Origin: Streptomyces sp. CB02414
GTDB taxonomy: Bacteria; Actinomycetota; Actinomycetes; Streptomycetales; Streptomycetaceae
Assembly (NCBI RefSeq): GCF_001905385.1
Contig: NZ_LIPF01000002.1
Coordinates: 620,001-684,000, forward strand
DNA length: 64,000 nt
Direction of reading: 5' to 3'
The translations under genes were made by a program, and so were the position numbers. The notes beneath the pieces are model-generated. The model was given only the letters and a program-made list of their open reading frames with translations. It ran no database searches and had not been told where the DNA came from. This document shows, one piece after another, positions 18,158-28,355 of the stretch (position 1 is its first letter; each line of letters begins with the position of its first letter).

Positions 18158-19864
18158 CTACCGTGGCACGATGTCCGGCGCTCCCAGCCGTGCCGCGTCG
18201 GCCGTCAGGTCGTCGGGCTGACGCTGCGACTCCCGCTCGGCCTCGACCCGCTTCTCGTAGTGCTGGACCTCCCGTTCGACCTGGTCCTTGTCCCAGCCGA
18301 GCACCGGCGCCATCAGCTCGGCGGCCTCGCGGGCGCTTCGGGTGCCCCGGTCGAAGGTCTCGATGGAGATGCGGGTGCGCCGGGTCAGTACGTCGTCCAG
18401 GTGGCGCGCGCCCTCGTGCGAGGCGGCGTAGACGACCTCGGCGCGCAGGTAATCGTCGGCGGCGTGCAGGGGTTCGCCGAGGGAGGGGTCGTCGGCGATG
18501 AGCCCCAGCACCTCCTCCGTCAGGGCGCCGTACCGGTTCAGCAGGTGCTCCACGCGTACGACGTGCAGGCCGATGCGCGCGGCGATCCGGGCCCGCGCGT
18601 TCCACATGGCCCGGTACCCTTCGGCGCCGAGCAGCGGCGTGTCCTCGGTGACGCAGTCGGCGACCCGCATGTCGAGCCCGTGCACCGTCTCGTCGACGGC
18701 GTCCTTGGCCATCACCCGGTACGTCGTGTACTTGCCGCCGGCCACGACGACCAGGCCGGGCACCGGGTGCGCGACGGTGTGCTCGCGCGAGAGCTTGCTG
18801 GTGGCGTCGGACTCGCCGGCCAGCAGCGGGCGGAGCCCGGCGTAGACGCCCTCGACGTCGTCGCGGGTGAGCGGCACGTGGAGCACCGAGTTGACGTGCT
18901 CCAGGAGGTAGTCGATGTCCGCGCTGGACGCGGCCGGGTGCGCCTTGTCGAGGTCCCAGTCGGTGTCGGTGGTGCCGATGATCCAGTGCCGCCCCCAGGG
19001 GATGACGAACAGCACGGACTTCTCGGTGCGCAGGATGAGCCCGGTGGTGGAGTGGATGCGGTCCTTGGGGACGACCAGGTGGATGCCCTTGGAGGCCCGG
19101 ACGTGGAACTGACCGCGCTCGCCCACCATCGACTGGGTGTCGTCGGTCCACACCCCGGTCGCGTTCACGACCTGCTTGGCGCGGATCTCGTACTCGCCGC
19201 CCGCCTCGACGTCCTGCACCCGTGCCCCGACCACACGCTCGCCCTCGCGGACGAAGGAGGTGACGCGCGCCCGGTTGGCGACATGGGCACCGTACGCGGC
19301 CGCGGTGCGCACCAGGGTCGTCACGAACCGGGCGTCGTCCATCTGGGCGTCGTAGTACTGGAGCGCGCCGACCAGCGCGTCCTTCTTCAAGGCGGGGGCG
19401 ACGCGCAGGGCGTGACGCCGGCTCAGGTGGCGGTGCATCGGCAGTCCCCGGCCGTGGCCGCGAGCCATCGACATCGCGTCGTAGAGGGCGACGCCCGAGC
19501 CGGCGTAGAGCCGCTCCCAGCCCTTGTGCTGCAACGGGTACAGGAACGGCACGGGCTTCACGAGGTGCGGTGCGAGCCGCTCCAGCAGCAGCCCGCGCTC
19601 CTTCAGCGCCTCCCGTACGAGGGCGAAGTCGAGCATCTCCAGGTAGCGCAGGCCGCCGTGGATCAGCTTGCTGGACCGGCTGGAGGTGCCCGAGGCCCAG
19701 TCCCGCGCCTCGACCAGGCCGGTGGACAGGCCGCGGGTCACCGCGTCGAGGGCGGTGCCCGCGCCGACCACGCCCGCGCCCACCACCAGAACGTCCAGCT
19801 CGCGCTCGGCCATGGCCGCGAGCGACTCGGCGCGCTGCGCCGGCCCCAGGGTCGCTGTCCTCAC
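18158..19864 (-). CDS. glpD: Glycerol-3-phosphate dehydrogenase (FAD, aerobic type)
   Basis: 568 aa. It oxidises sn-glycerol 3-phosphate to dihydroxyacetone phosphate at the membrane, passing electrons to quinones. The FAD motif LVVGAGVVGAGTALDAV lies near residues 26-42, followed by the signature SGTSSRSSKLIHGGLRYLE. WGRHWIIGTTDTDW and the conserved GGKYTTYRVMAKD lie further on, and the C-terminal helical cap follows. The GTG at 19864 is preceded by GGGAGG at ideal spacing. No glpF or glpK is adjacent. It is divergent from the nucleotide-sugar dehydrogenase across 303 bp. Confidence 0.93.
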   Translation of the reverse strand: MRTATLGPAQRAESLAAMAERELDVLVVGAGVVGAGTALDAVTRGLSTGLVEARDWASGTSSRSSKLIHGGLRYLEMLDFALVREALKERGLLLERLAPHLVKPVPFLYPLQHKGWERLYAGSGVALYDAMSMARGHGRGLPMHRHLSRRHALRVAPALKKDALVGALQYYDAQMDDARFVTTLVRTAAAYGAHVANRARVTSFVREGERVVGARVQDVEAGGEYEIRAKQVVNATGVWTDDTQSMVGERGQFHVRASKGIHLVVPKDRIHSTTGLILRTEKSVLFVIPWGRHWIIGTTDTDWDLDKAHPAASSADIDYLLEHVNSVLHVPLTRDDVEGVYAGLRPLLAGESDATSKLSREHTVAHPVPGLVVVAGGKYTTYRVMAKDAVDETVHGLDMRVADCVTEDTPLLGAEGYRAMWNARARIAARIGLHVVRVEHLLNRYGALTEEVLGLIADDPSLGEPLHAADDYLRAEVVYAASHEGARHLDDVLTRRTRISIETFDRGTRSAREAAELMAPVLGWDKDQVEREVQHYEKRVEAERESQRQPDDLTADAARLGAPDIVPR

Positions 19865-20167
19865 TGCTGCCTCCCGCTGTCGGTCGCGTCGGCCGCGCCC
19901 GCCGGGCCAACACACCCGTCGGGCGAAGCCCGGTTCCTGGTACCCACCATGCCCAGATTCTGACCCGCTCGCCCGACATCGGGCCTCGCGCGGCCCCAGC
20001 CTGTGGACAACCTCCCCGCGGGTCGCCGTCGACACTCGCCGAAACCAGGCCGACCAATCCCGCAAATCGGTCATATTTACTCCTAGTCTGACGTTGTGCT
20101 CGCCCATCCTGTCCACCGGGCTTGCGCACCTGTCCCGCTTCGGCTACTGGGAAGGACGGCCCACGCC
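19865..20167. other. Divergent intergenic region glpD / nucleotide-sugar dehydrogenase
   Basis: This 303-bp non-coding region holds the 5' sites of both flanking genes. A comparatively AT-rich patch (about 20062-20095) may contain a promoter, but no clear hexamer pair is seen. TGTGGACAA at 20002-20010 is the reverse complement of the Streptomyces-type DnaA box TTGTCCACA. A single box may be chance or a DnaA regulatory site. Confidence 0.5.
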
Positions 20168-21376
20168 ATGCCCGCAGATCTCGCCGTCATCGGTCTCGGC
20201 CCGTACGGCCTGCCCCTGGCCCAGGCCGCCGTCACCGCAGGCATCCCCACCCTCGGCTACCGCACCGGCCCCGAGGCCGACCCGCTCACGCCCGCCGAGG
20301 TCCGCCGGATGCTGGCGACGGGCTTCCGCACCCCCGCCACACCGGCCGAGCTGGGCCGGGTCCGCACCGCCGTCATCTGCGCGCCCACCCCGCCCGCCCC
20401 GGACGGCGGCCTGGACCTCACCCAGGTGGAGGCCGCCGCCCGCACCCTCGCCGCCCACATGCGCCCGCACACCACGGTCATCCTGGAGTCGCCGGTGCGG
20501 CCGGGGACGACGGAGGAGTTCCTGCGTCCGCTCCTGGAGCAGGGCTCCGGCCTGCGCGCCGGCCGCGACTTCCACCTCGCCTACTCCCCCAGCCGCGTCG
20601 ACCCCGGCAACCGCGAGCACACCCCGGCCAACACCCCGAAGGTCATCGGCGGCCTCACCCCCGCCTGCACCGAGTCCGCCGCCACCTTCTACGGCCGCCT
20701 CACCGACAAGGTGGTCCGCGCCCGTGGCCCCCGCGAGGCGGAGACGGTGCAGCTCCTGGAGACCAACTTCCGGCACGTCAACATCGCGCTCGTCAACGAG
20801 ATGGCCGTCCTCTGCGACGACCTCGGCGTCGACCTGTGGGACGTGCTGCGCTGCGCGGAGACCAAGCCGTACGGTTTCCACGCCTTCCGCCCCGGCCCCG
20901 GCGTCGGCGGCCACTCCGTCCCCCAGGACCTGACCGGCCGGGCCCCGCACAGTCTGCGCATGGTGGAGCTGGCCCAGCAGGTGAACGGCCAGATGCCCCG
21001 CTACGTCGTCCAGCGCGCCGCCGCCCTCCTCAACGAGCACGGCAAGTCCGCGCGCGGCGCCCGCGTCCTCCTCCTCGGCGTCACCTACAAGGCCGACCTC
21101 GCCGACCAGCAGGCCACCCCGGCCGAGGAGATCGCGACCCGCCTGATGTCGATGGGCGCCGCCGTCAGCTACCACGACCCGCACATCCCGTCCTGGAACG
21201 TCGCCGACCGCCCCGTCCCGCGCGCCGACTCCCTCTACGAGGCCGCCGCCGACGCCGACCTCACGATCCTCCTCCAGCAGCACCGCACGTACGACCTCCA
21301 GGGCCTGTCGGTCAAGGCCCAGCTGCTGCTGGACACGCGGGGGGCGACGCCCACGGGGGCGGCGCACCGGCTCTGA
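20168..21376 (+). CDS. UDP-glucose/GDP-mannose dehydrogenase-family protein lacking the catalytic Cys
   Basis: 402 aa. The fold is clear: N-terminal NAD motif VIGLGPYGLPLAQ, PVRPGTTEEF, the linker-helix segment ETNFRHVNIALVNEMAVLCD, and the UDP-binding C-terminal domain LLLGVTYKADLADQQATPAEEIATRL. Family enzymes oxidise a nucleotide sugar to the uronate through a thiohemiacetal on a Cys in GPGxGGxC. Here the motif reads GPGVGGHSVPQD, with Ser at the Cys position and Gln at the usual Lys. It may be inactive, perform only one oxidation, or act differently. The ATG at 20168 directly precedes the Rossmann strand; a GGAAGGA lies somewhat far upstream. No glycan genes adjoin it. Confidence 0.88.
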   Translation: MPADLAVIGLGPYGLPLAQAAVTAGIPTLGYRTGPEADPLTPAEVRRMLATGFRTPATPAELGRVRTAVICAPTPPAPDGGLDLTQVEAAARTLAAHMRPHTTVILESPVRPGTTEEFLRPLLEQGSGLRAGRDFHLAYSPSRVDPGNREHTPANTPKVIGGLTPACTESAATFYGRLTDKVVRARGPREAETVQLLETNFRHVNIALVNEMAVLCDDLGVDLWDVLRCAETKPYGFHAFRPGPGVGGHSVPQDLTGRAPHSLRMVELAQQVNGQMPRYVVQRAAALLNEHGKSARGARVLLLGVTYKADLADQQATPAEEIATRLMSMGAAVSYHDPHIPSWNVADRPVPRADSLYEAAADADLTILLQQHRTYDLQGLSVKAQLLLDTRGATPTGAAHRL

Positions 21377-21393
21377 CTTCTAGGCGCACACAC

Positions 21394-21429
21394 GCGAGGG
21401 GCCCGGAGCGATCGCTCCGGGCCCCTCGC
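21394..21429. terminator. Bidirectional terminator
   Basis: A 17-bp perfect stem, GCGAGGGGCCCGGAGCG (21394-21410) with its complement (21413-21429), between the convergent nucleotide-sugar dehydrogenase and guaB3 genes. Confidence 0.9.
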
Positions 21430-21445
21430 TACTGCGTACGGGTGA

Positions 21446-22570
21446 CTACCGCCGGTGCTGCGAGTCCGCCACCGTCACCTCGACGCGCTGGAACTCCTTG
21501 AGCTCGCTGTAGCCGGTGGTGGCCATCGCGCGGCGCAGGGCGCCGAAGAAGTTCATCGAACCGTCGGGGGTGTGGGACGGGCCGGTGAGGATCTCCTCGA
21601 TGGTGCCGACCGTGCCGAGGTCGACCTTCTTGCCGCGGGGCAGCTCCTCGTTGACGGCCTCCATGCCCCAGTGGTTGCCCTTGCCCGGCGCGTCGGTGGC
21701 GCGGGCCAGCGGGGAGCCCATCATCACGGAGTCTGCGCCGCAGGCGATGGCCTTGGGCAGGTCGCCGGACCAGCCGACGCCGCCGTCGGCGATGACGTGC
21801 ACGTACCGGCCGCCGGACTCGTCCATGTAGTCGCGGCGGGCGGCGGCCACGTCGGCGACCGCGGTCGCCATGGGGACCTGGATGCCGAGCACGTTGCGCG
21901 TGGTGTGGGCGGCGCCGCCGCCGAAGCCGACGAGGACGCCCGCGGCGCCGGTGCGCATCAGGTGCAGGGCGGCGGTGTAGGTGGCGCAGCCGCCGACGAT
22001 CACCGGGACGTCCAGCTCGTAGATGAACTGCTTCAGGTTCAGCGGCTCGTGCGAACCGGAGACGTGCTCCGCCGAGACGGTGGTGCCCCGGATGACGAAG
22101 ATGTCGACGCCCGCGTCCACGACGGCCTTGGAGAACTGGGCGGTGCGCTGCGGGGAGAGCGCGGCGGCGGTGACGACGCCGGAGTCGCGCACCTCCTTGA
22201 TGCGCTGCCCGATCAGCTCCTCCTTGATCGGAGCGGCGTAGATCTCCTGGAGGCGGCGGGTCGCGGTCTCCGGGTCGAGGCCGGCGATCTCGTCGAGCAG
22301 CGGCTGCGGGTCCTCGTGCCGGGTCCAGAGCCCTTCCAGGTTCAGGACGCCGAGGCCGCCGAGCTCGCCGATGCGGATGGCGGTGGCCGGGGAGACGACC
22401 GAGTCCATGGGAGCGGCCAGGAACGGCAGCTCGAAGCGGTAGGCGTCGATCTGCCAGGCGATCGAGACCTCCTTCGGGTCCCGCGTACGGCGGCTGGGGA
22501 CGACGGCGATGTCGTCGAAGGCGTACGCCCGGCGGCCGCGCTTGCCGCGCCCGATCTCGATCTCAGTCAC
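21446..22570 (-). CDS. guaB3: GuaB3 family IMP dehydrogenase-related protein
   Basis: 374 aa TIM-barrel protein of the IMPDH/GMP reductase superfamily without CBS domains. The N-terminus AYAFDDIAVVPSRRTRD and FLAAPMDSVVSP match IMPDH strand and helix motifs, and VIADGGVGWSGDLPKAIACGADSVMMGSPLA is the phosphate-binding region. The catalytic loop, which reads GxGSICTTR in IMPDH, reads GFGGGAAHTTRN here, so the nucleophilic Cys appears absent. Its biochemical role is uncertain; in actinobacteria it regularly follows guaB, as here (115-bp gap with a terminator between). Confidence 0.88.
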   Translation of the reverse strand: MTEIEIGRGKRGRRAYAFDDIAVVPSRRTRDPKEVSIAWQIDAYRFELPFLAAPMDSVVSPATAIRIGELGGLGVLNLEGLWTRHEDPQPLLDEIAGLDPETATRRLQEIYAAPIKEELIGQRIKEVRDSGVVTAAALSPQRTAQFSKAVVDAGVDIFVIRGTTVSAEHVSGSHEPLNLKQFIYELDVPVIVGGCATYTAALHLMRTGAAGVLVGFGGGAAHTTRNVLGIQVPMATAVADVAAARRDYMDESGGRYVHVIADGGVGWSGDLPKAIACGADSVMMGSPLARATDAPGKGNHWGMEAVNEELPRGKKVDLGTVGTIEEILTGPSHTPDGSMNFFGALRRAMATTGYSELKEFQRVEVTVADSQHRR

Positions 22571-22639
22571 GTCTGTGGCCTTTCCCTGATGCGTTGCAGC
22601 GCCTTCCAGTATCCCCGACGGGCTCGGCGGGGCACCGCA

Positions 22640-22672
22640 GAGGGCGGCCCCGGATGGTCCGGGACCGCCCTC
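22640..22672 (-). terminator. guaB terminator
   Basis: GAGGGCGG (22640-22647) with CCGCCCTC (22665-22672), and an inner CCCGGA/TCCGGG stem, placed 13 nt past the guaB stop. It separates guaB from guaB3. Confidence 0.75.
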
Positions 22673-22685
22673 GGAAGGCTGCCGC

Positions 22686-24293
<1,608 letters not shown>

Positions 24294-24329
24294 CTACGAG
24301 CAGAACGCGCCGCCCGTTCACGCCCGGCG

Positions 24330-24917
24330 TTACTGCTCCGCCAGGGCCCGCAGCCGGCTCAGCGCCCGGTGCTGGGCGACCCGGACGGCGCCGGGTGACA
24401 TTCCCAACATCTGCCCCGTCTCCTCGGCCGTGAGGCCCACCGCGATGCGGAGCAGCAGCAGCTCGCGCTGGTTCTCCGGCAGGTTGGCCAGCAGTTTCTT
24501 GGCCCAGGCGGCGTCGCTGTTGAGCAGCGCGCGCTCCTCGGGGCCGAGGGAGTCGTCGGGGCGTTCGGGCATCTCATCGGACGGGACGGCCGTCGAGCCC
24601 GGGTGCCGCATCGCGGCGCGCTGGAGGTCGGCGACCTTGTGGGCGGCGATGGCGAAGACGAACGCCTCGAAGGGGCGGCCGGTGTCCTTGTAGCGGGGCA
24701 GGGCGAGCAGCACCGCGACACAGACCTCCTGGGCGAGGTCCTCGACGAAGTGCCGGGCGTCGCCGGGCAGGCGGGACAGCCGCGTGCGGCAGTAGCGCAG
24801 CGCCAAGGGGTGGACATGGGCGAGCAGGTCGTGCGTGGCCTGCTCGTCCCCGTCGACGGCGCGGTGCACGAGCCCGCCGACCGTCCCTTGATCAGGGGCC
24901 GCCTCGTCGTCACGCAT
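24330..24917 (-). CDS. shbA: ECF-type RNA polymerase sigma factor, ShbA-like
   Basis: 195 aa from the ATG at 24917; an in-frame ATG at 25007 would give 225 aa, but the added codons have poor third-position bias. Region 2 spans [32 protein letters not shown] and [19 protein letters not shown]. Region 4 spans [49 protein letters not shown]. The gene lies between guaB and bldM, where Streptomyces carries shbA, the sigma factor reported to drive transcription of the principal sigma gene hrdB in S. griseus; mycobacterial sigD holds the equivalent place. The symbol rests on synteny and recall of family sequence. Confidence 0.85.
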   Translation of the reverse strand: MRDDEAAPDQGTVGGLVHRAVDGDEQATHDLLAHVHPLALRYCRTRLSRLPGDARHFVEDLAQEVCVAVLLALPRYKDTGRPFEAFVFAIAAHKVADLQRAAMRHPGSTAVPSDEMPERPDDSLGPEERALLNSDAAWAKKLLANLPENQRELLLLRIAVGLTAEETGQMLGMSPGAVRVAQHRALSRLRALAEQ

Positions 24918-25192
24918 CGGTCCATGGTGCCTTGCGGCCGTCCGATCCGTGGCTTCGTGCCCGTTGTTGTGCACCGAAGCGTTATGAGCAGGTGCGCCGG
25001 AACTCATCCCCTGCGCCCTCCCCTTCCGCTCGACCGACTCGTCCCCGAGGAACTCCACACCTCAAGGATGCGTCATCCGCGCCGAAACGAGCAGTGGGCA
25101 CCCGGCGGGTCGCCTTGTCACCCCCGCTCACCTCGCGATAAGCGGGGATCGCCGCTCCCCCGACGGGTCCCTTCGGACTCCGTCGCACGGCC

Positions 25193-25804
25193 TCAGCGGA
25201 CCAGGCCCCACCGGAAGCCGAGCGCCACCGCGTGTGCCCGGTCCGAGGCGCCGAGCTTCTTGAAGAGCCGCCGGGCGTGGGTCTTGACGGTGTCCTCGGA
25301 GAGGAACAGCTCGCGGCCGATCTCCGCGTTGGAGCGGCCGTGGCTCATGCCCTCCAGCACCTGGATCTCACGCGCGGTGAGGGTGGGCGCGGCGCCCATC
25401 TCGGCCGAGCGCAGCCGGCGCGGGGCGAGCCGCCAGGTCGGGTCGGCGAGGGCCTGCGTGACCGTGGCGCGCAGCTCGGCGCGCGAGGCGTCCTTGTGCA
25501 GGTAGCCGCGGGCACCGGCGGCGACCGCGAGGGCCACGCCGTCCAGGTCCTCGGCGACGGTGAGCATGATGATGCGCGCGCCGGGGTCGGCGGACAGCAG
25601 CCGCCGGACGGTCTCGACGCCGCCCAGGCCGGGCATGCGCACGTCCATCAGGATGAGGTCCGAGCGGTCGGCACCCCAGCGGCGGAGGACTTCCTCGCCG
25701 TTGGCGGCCGTCGTCACGCGCTCGACGCCGGGCACGGTCGCGACCGCGCGGCGGAGCGCCTCTCGGGCAAGCGGGGAGTCGTCGCAGACGAGGACGGAAG
25801 TCAT
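25193..25804 (-). CDS. bldM: BldM, NarL/FixJ-family developmental response regulator
   Basis: 203 aa, required in Streptomyces for aerial hyphae and sporulation. The receiver domain is N-terminal (VLVCDDSPLAREALRRAV, phosphoacceptor-position Asp in LILMDVRMPG, Lys in YLHKDAS). The C-terminal LuxR-type helix-turn-helix is LTAREIQVLEGMSHGRSNAEIGRELFLSEDTVKTHARRLFKKLGASDRAHAV. The family is known to bind DNA as a homodimer or with WhiI. A consensus sigma-BldN promoter lies about 125-152 nt upstream of the ATG. It is divergent from whiD. Confidence 0.95.
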   Translation of the reverse strand: MTSVLVCDDSPLAREALRRAVATVPGVERVTTAANGEEVLRRWGADRSDLILMDVRMPGLGGVETVRRLLSADPGARIIMLTVAEDLDGVALAVAAGARGYLHKDASRAELRATVTQALADPTWRLAPRRLRSAEMGAAPTLTAREIQVLEGMSHGRSNAEIGRELFLSEDTVKTHARRLFKKLGASDRAHAVALGFRWGLVR

Positions 25805-26192
25805 GGCCGTCCTCCGCAGCTCTTGCGCGTCACGTTGAGCCTCCAGGCTGGTACGAAATCGTCACCTGTGCGGTCGACCGTCCCGGACGCCCGCCCGAGC
25901 ACTTGTTCCTTCAACCGCCTCCGCACTCTCAACGACGGTCACTCGAAAGAGTTACGGGGCTGTGTGTCGTCTTCGGCACTCTACGTGAGGGGGCGGCCAC
26001 GCAGCAGACATGCGCGTCGGACCCGCCCCGTTTCATCACATCCCATGCCCCATTTAGCCGCTTTTCTTCCACTTCGCTGGTGTCTGCGGCTAGATTCGCA
26101 ATGAGTCATATTTTCATCTCCTTAGATCGTAGTTGTACGGTTGCGGACGCTGTATCCCGCATCTACCCATATCGGCTACAAGGGGTCACGCA
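25805..26192. other. Divergent bldM / whiD regulatory region
   Basis: A 388-bp non-coding region between two developmental genes, becoming AT-rich near whiD (about 26040-26160). It contains the sigma-BldN promoter for bldM (separate entry). On the whiD side I see no confident promoter hexamers; AGGGG lies about 9 nt before the whiD ATG. Confidence 0.7.
25929..25956 (-). promoter_or_regulatory. Sigma-BldN-type promoter of bldM
   Basis: On the minus strand CGTAAC (25956-25951) and CGTTGA (25934-25929) are separated by exactly 16 nt, identical to the consensus reported for sigma-BldN promoters, of which bldMp1 is the classic target. The predicted transcript starts near 25922, giving a 5' UTR of about 118 nt. 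Confidence 0.88.
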
Positions 26193-26537
26193 ATGGCAGA
26201 TTTCTCCCGCCTTCCAGGACCGAACGCGGACCTGTGGGACTGGCAGCTCCTGGCTGCGTGCCGCGGGGTGGACAGCTCGCTCTTCTTCCACCCGGAGGGC
26301 GAACGGGGAGCGGCGCGGAGTGCTCGCGAGAACTCGGCCAAGGAGGTCTGCATGAGGTGCCCGGTCCGCGCCGAGTGCGCGGCGCACGCGCTGGCGGTGC
26401 GCGAGCCGTACGGCGTGTGGGGCGGACTGACGGAGGACGAGCGCGAGGAGCTCATGGGCCGGGCCCGCCACCGCCTGGTGGCGGCGACGGCATCGGCATC
26501 GGCGTCGGTCGGCGGGGAGGCGGCCGCGCACCACTGA
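26193..26537 (+). CDS. whiD: WhiD, WhiB-like iron-sulfur sporulation protein
   Basis: 114 aa. Four cluster-ligand cysteines are present: Cys23, then CxxC at 53/56, then Cys62. The WhiB-family signature GVWGGLTEDERE follows at about 74-85, then the basic C-terminal segment ARHRL. WhiB-like proteins carry an O2/NO-sensitive [4Fe-4S] cluster and bind the principal sigma factor. Position beside bldM and length identify it as WhiD, needed for late spore maturation. The ATG at 26193 fits family alignment. A Ser/Ala-rich tail follows the basic region. Confidence 0.92.
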   Translation: MADFSRLPGPNADLWDWQLLAACRGVDSSLFFHPEGERGAARSARENSAKEVCMRCPVRAECAAHALAVREPYGVWGGLTEDEREELMGRARHRLVAATASASASVGGEAAAHH

Positions 26538-26581
26538 AGGAACGTTTCTCTATAGCGCGGACGCGGTAGTGCGCCCTGCCC

Positions 26582-27508
26582 TCAGCGCGCCGCCGACTGG
26601 CGCGCGCCCGCCCGCGCCAGCTCGTCGAGCGTCGCCGTGACCGCGGGCACCTGCGCCAGGTCGGGCAGGGTGAGCGCGACGATCTCCCGCCGCACCGCCG
26701 GCTCCAGCGTCACCGTGCGCGCACCCCGGGGCCGTACGGACTCGACGGCGAGCTGGGGCAGCACGGCCACGCCCAGGCCGGCCCCGACCAGGCCGACGAC
26801 CGCCGGGTAGTCGTCGGTGGCGAAGTCGATGCGGGGCGTGAAACCGGCCCCCTCGCAGACCTCGACCAGCTGGCCCCGGCAGCGCGGGCAGCCCGCGATC
26901 CAGGGCTCCCCCGCCAACTCCCCGATGGCCACTGAACCGGCGGATTCCGCTTCCGTCCTCGCGAGCCGGTGCCCCTCCGGCACCAGCGCCACCAGCCGGT
27001 CGGTCAGCAGCGGCCGTACGACCAGGTCGTCCCACTCCTCAGCGCCCGCCGCCCCCTCGTAGCGGAAGGCCAGCGCCACGTCGCAGTCGCCCTCGCGCAG
27101 CAGCTCGACGGACCTCGGCGGCTCGGCCTCCTCCAGGGAGACCCGGGTGCCGGGGTGCGCGGCACGCAGTGCGGCCAGCGCCGTCGGTACGAGGGTGGAG
27201 CTGCCGCTGGGGAAGGAGACGAGGCGGACCCGTCCGGCGCGCAGCCCGGCGATGGCGGCGACCTCCTCCTCGGCGGCGGTCAGCCCGGCGATGATCCCGG
27301 CGGCGTGCCGCACCAGCGCCTCTCCCGCCTGGGTCAGCCGCATCTCGCGGCCGGTGCGTACCAGCAGCGGAGTGCCGACGGAGGTTTCCAGTGCCTTCAT
27401 CTGCTGGCTGACGGCGGGCTGGGTGCAGCCCAGTTCGCGCCCGGCGGCGGAGAAGGAACCGGTCGATGCCACGGCGCGCAGCACGCGGAGATGACGAGCC
27501 TCGATCAC
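26582..27508 (-). CDS. LysR-family transcriptional regulator
   Basis: 308 aa. The N-terminal winged helix-turn-helix has HLRVLRAVASTGSFSAAGRELGCTQPAVSQQMKALE, and a periplasmic-binding-like effector domain follows. An unusual CPRC motif (GCPRCRGQ) sits in the effector domain and could be redox-sensitive or metal-binding. The GTG at 27508 aligns with family starts (VIEARHLRVL). It is divergent from the MOSC gene at 27590, which may be a target; LysR genes commonly regulate the divergent neighbour. Confidence 0.9.
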   Translation of the reverse strand: MIEARHLRVLRAVASTGSFSAAGRELGCTQPAVSQQMKALETSVGTPLLVRTGREMRLTQAGEALVRHAAGIIAGLTAAEEEVAAIAGLRAGRVRLVSFPSGSSTLVPTALAALRAAHPGTRVSLEEAEPPRSVELLREGDCDVALAFRYEGAAGAEEWDDLVVRPLLTDRLVALVPEGHRLARTEAESAGSVAIGELAGEPWIAGCPRCRGQLVEVCEGAGFTPRIDFATDDYPAVVGLVGAGLGVAVLPQLAVESVRPRGARTVTLEPAVRREIVALTLPDLAQVPAVTATLDELARAGARQSAAR

Positions 27509-27589
27509 ACCACCGAGGATAAGCGACCCTTTGACCGAACGGCGAATAATGCGTCGACGCTTTGATGAGGGCTGTCCTACCGTTCGGCC

Positions 27590-28258
27590 ATGAAGCTTCT
27601 CTCCGTCAATCTGGGCCGCGCGAAGGCCGTGCCGTACACCGACCAGCCCGAGGGCGTCACCGGTATCGACAAGCGGCCGGCGGACGGGGCCGTACGGGTG
27701 ACCGCTCCCGGGCCGAAGGGCACCGGGGCGAGCGGGCTGGCCGGGGACACGGTCTGCGACACCCGGCACCATGGCGGCACCGACCAGGCGGTCTACGCGA
27801 TGGCGCGCGAGGACCTGGACGACTGGGAGCGCGAGCTGGGCCGCCCGCTGCCGAACGGCTCCTTCGGCGAGAACCTCACCACGACGGGCGTGGACGTCTG
27901 TGGCGCCCGGATCGGCGAGCGCTGGCGCATCGGCCCCGACCTGGTCCTGGAGGTCACCTCCGGCCGCATCCCCTGCCGCACCTTCCAGGGCCATCTGGGC
28001 GAGGAGCGGTGGGTGAGGCGCTTCACGGAGAAGGGGGCGCCGGGCGCGTACCTGCGGGTGATCGAGCCCGGGGAGATACGGGAGGGCGACCCGGTCGAGA
28101 TCGTCCACCGGCCCGGCCACGAGGTGACCGTCGCCCTGCAGTTCCGGGCGGTGACGACCGAGCGGGAGCTGCTGCCCCGGCTGCTCGCGGCGGGCGAGGC
28201 GCTGCACCCGGAGACGCTGGCGACGGCTCGGAAGTACGTCGCGAAACGGACCTCCTGA
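27590..28258 (+). CDS. MOSC-domain protein (YiiM-like)
   Basis: 222 aa. The MOSC beta-barrel is visible: GDTVCDTRHHGGTDQAVYAM, GSFGENLTTTG, and the conserved Cys in SGRIPCRTFQGHLG thought to bind sulfur or a molybdenum cofactor in this superfamily. A C-terminal three-helix extension (LPRLLAAGEALHPETLATARKYV) is typical of the YiiM subgroup linked to 6-hydroxylaminopurine resistance. It is cytosolic. Divergent from the LysR gene by 81 bp. Substrate is not deducible. Confidence 0.85.
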   Translation: MKLLSVNLGRAKAVPYTDQPEGVTGIDKRPADGAVRVTAPGPKGTGASGLAGDTVCDTRHHGGTDQAVYAMAREDLDDWERELGRPLPNGSFGENLTTTGVDVCGARIGERWRIGPDLVLEVTSGRIPCRTFQGHLGEERWVRRFTEKGAPGAYLRVIEPGEIREGDPVEIVHRPGHEVTVALQFRAVTTERELLPRLLAAGEALHPETLATARKYVAKRTS

Positions 28259-28355
28259 CCCCCATTCACCATGCGCTGGTCACCGGTTCTTCACGATCGG
28301 CGATCACGATGTGAGCGAAGCGGACGTGCCCGGTCCGGCCCCATAACCTTGCGCC

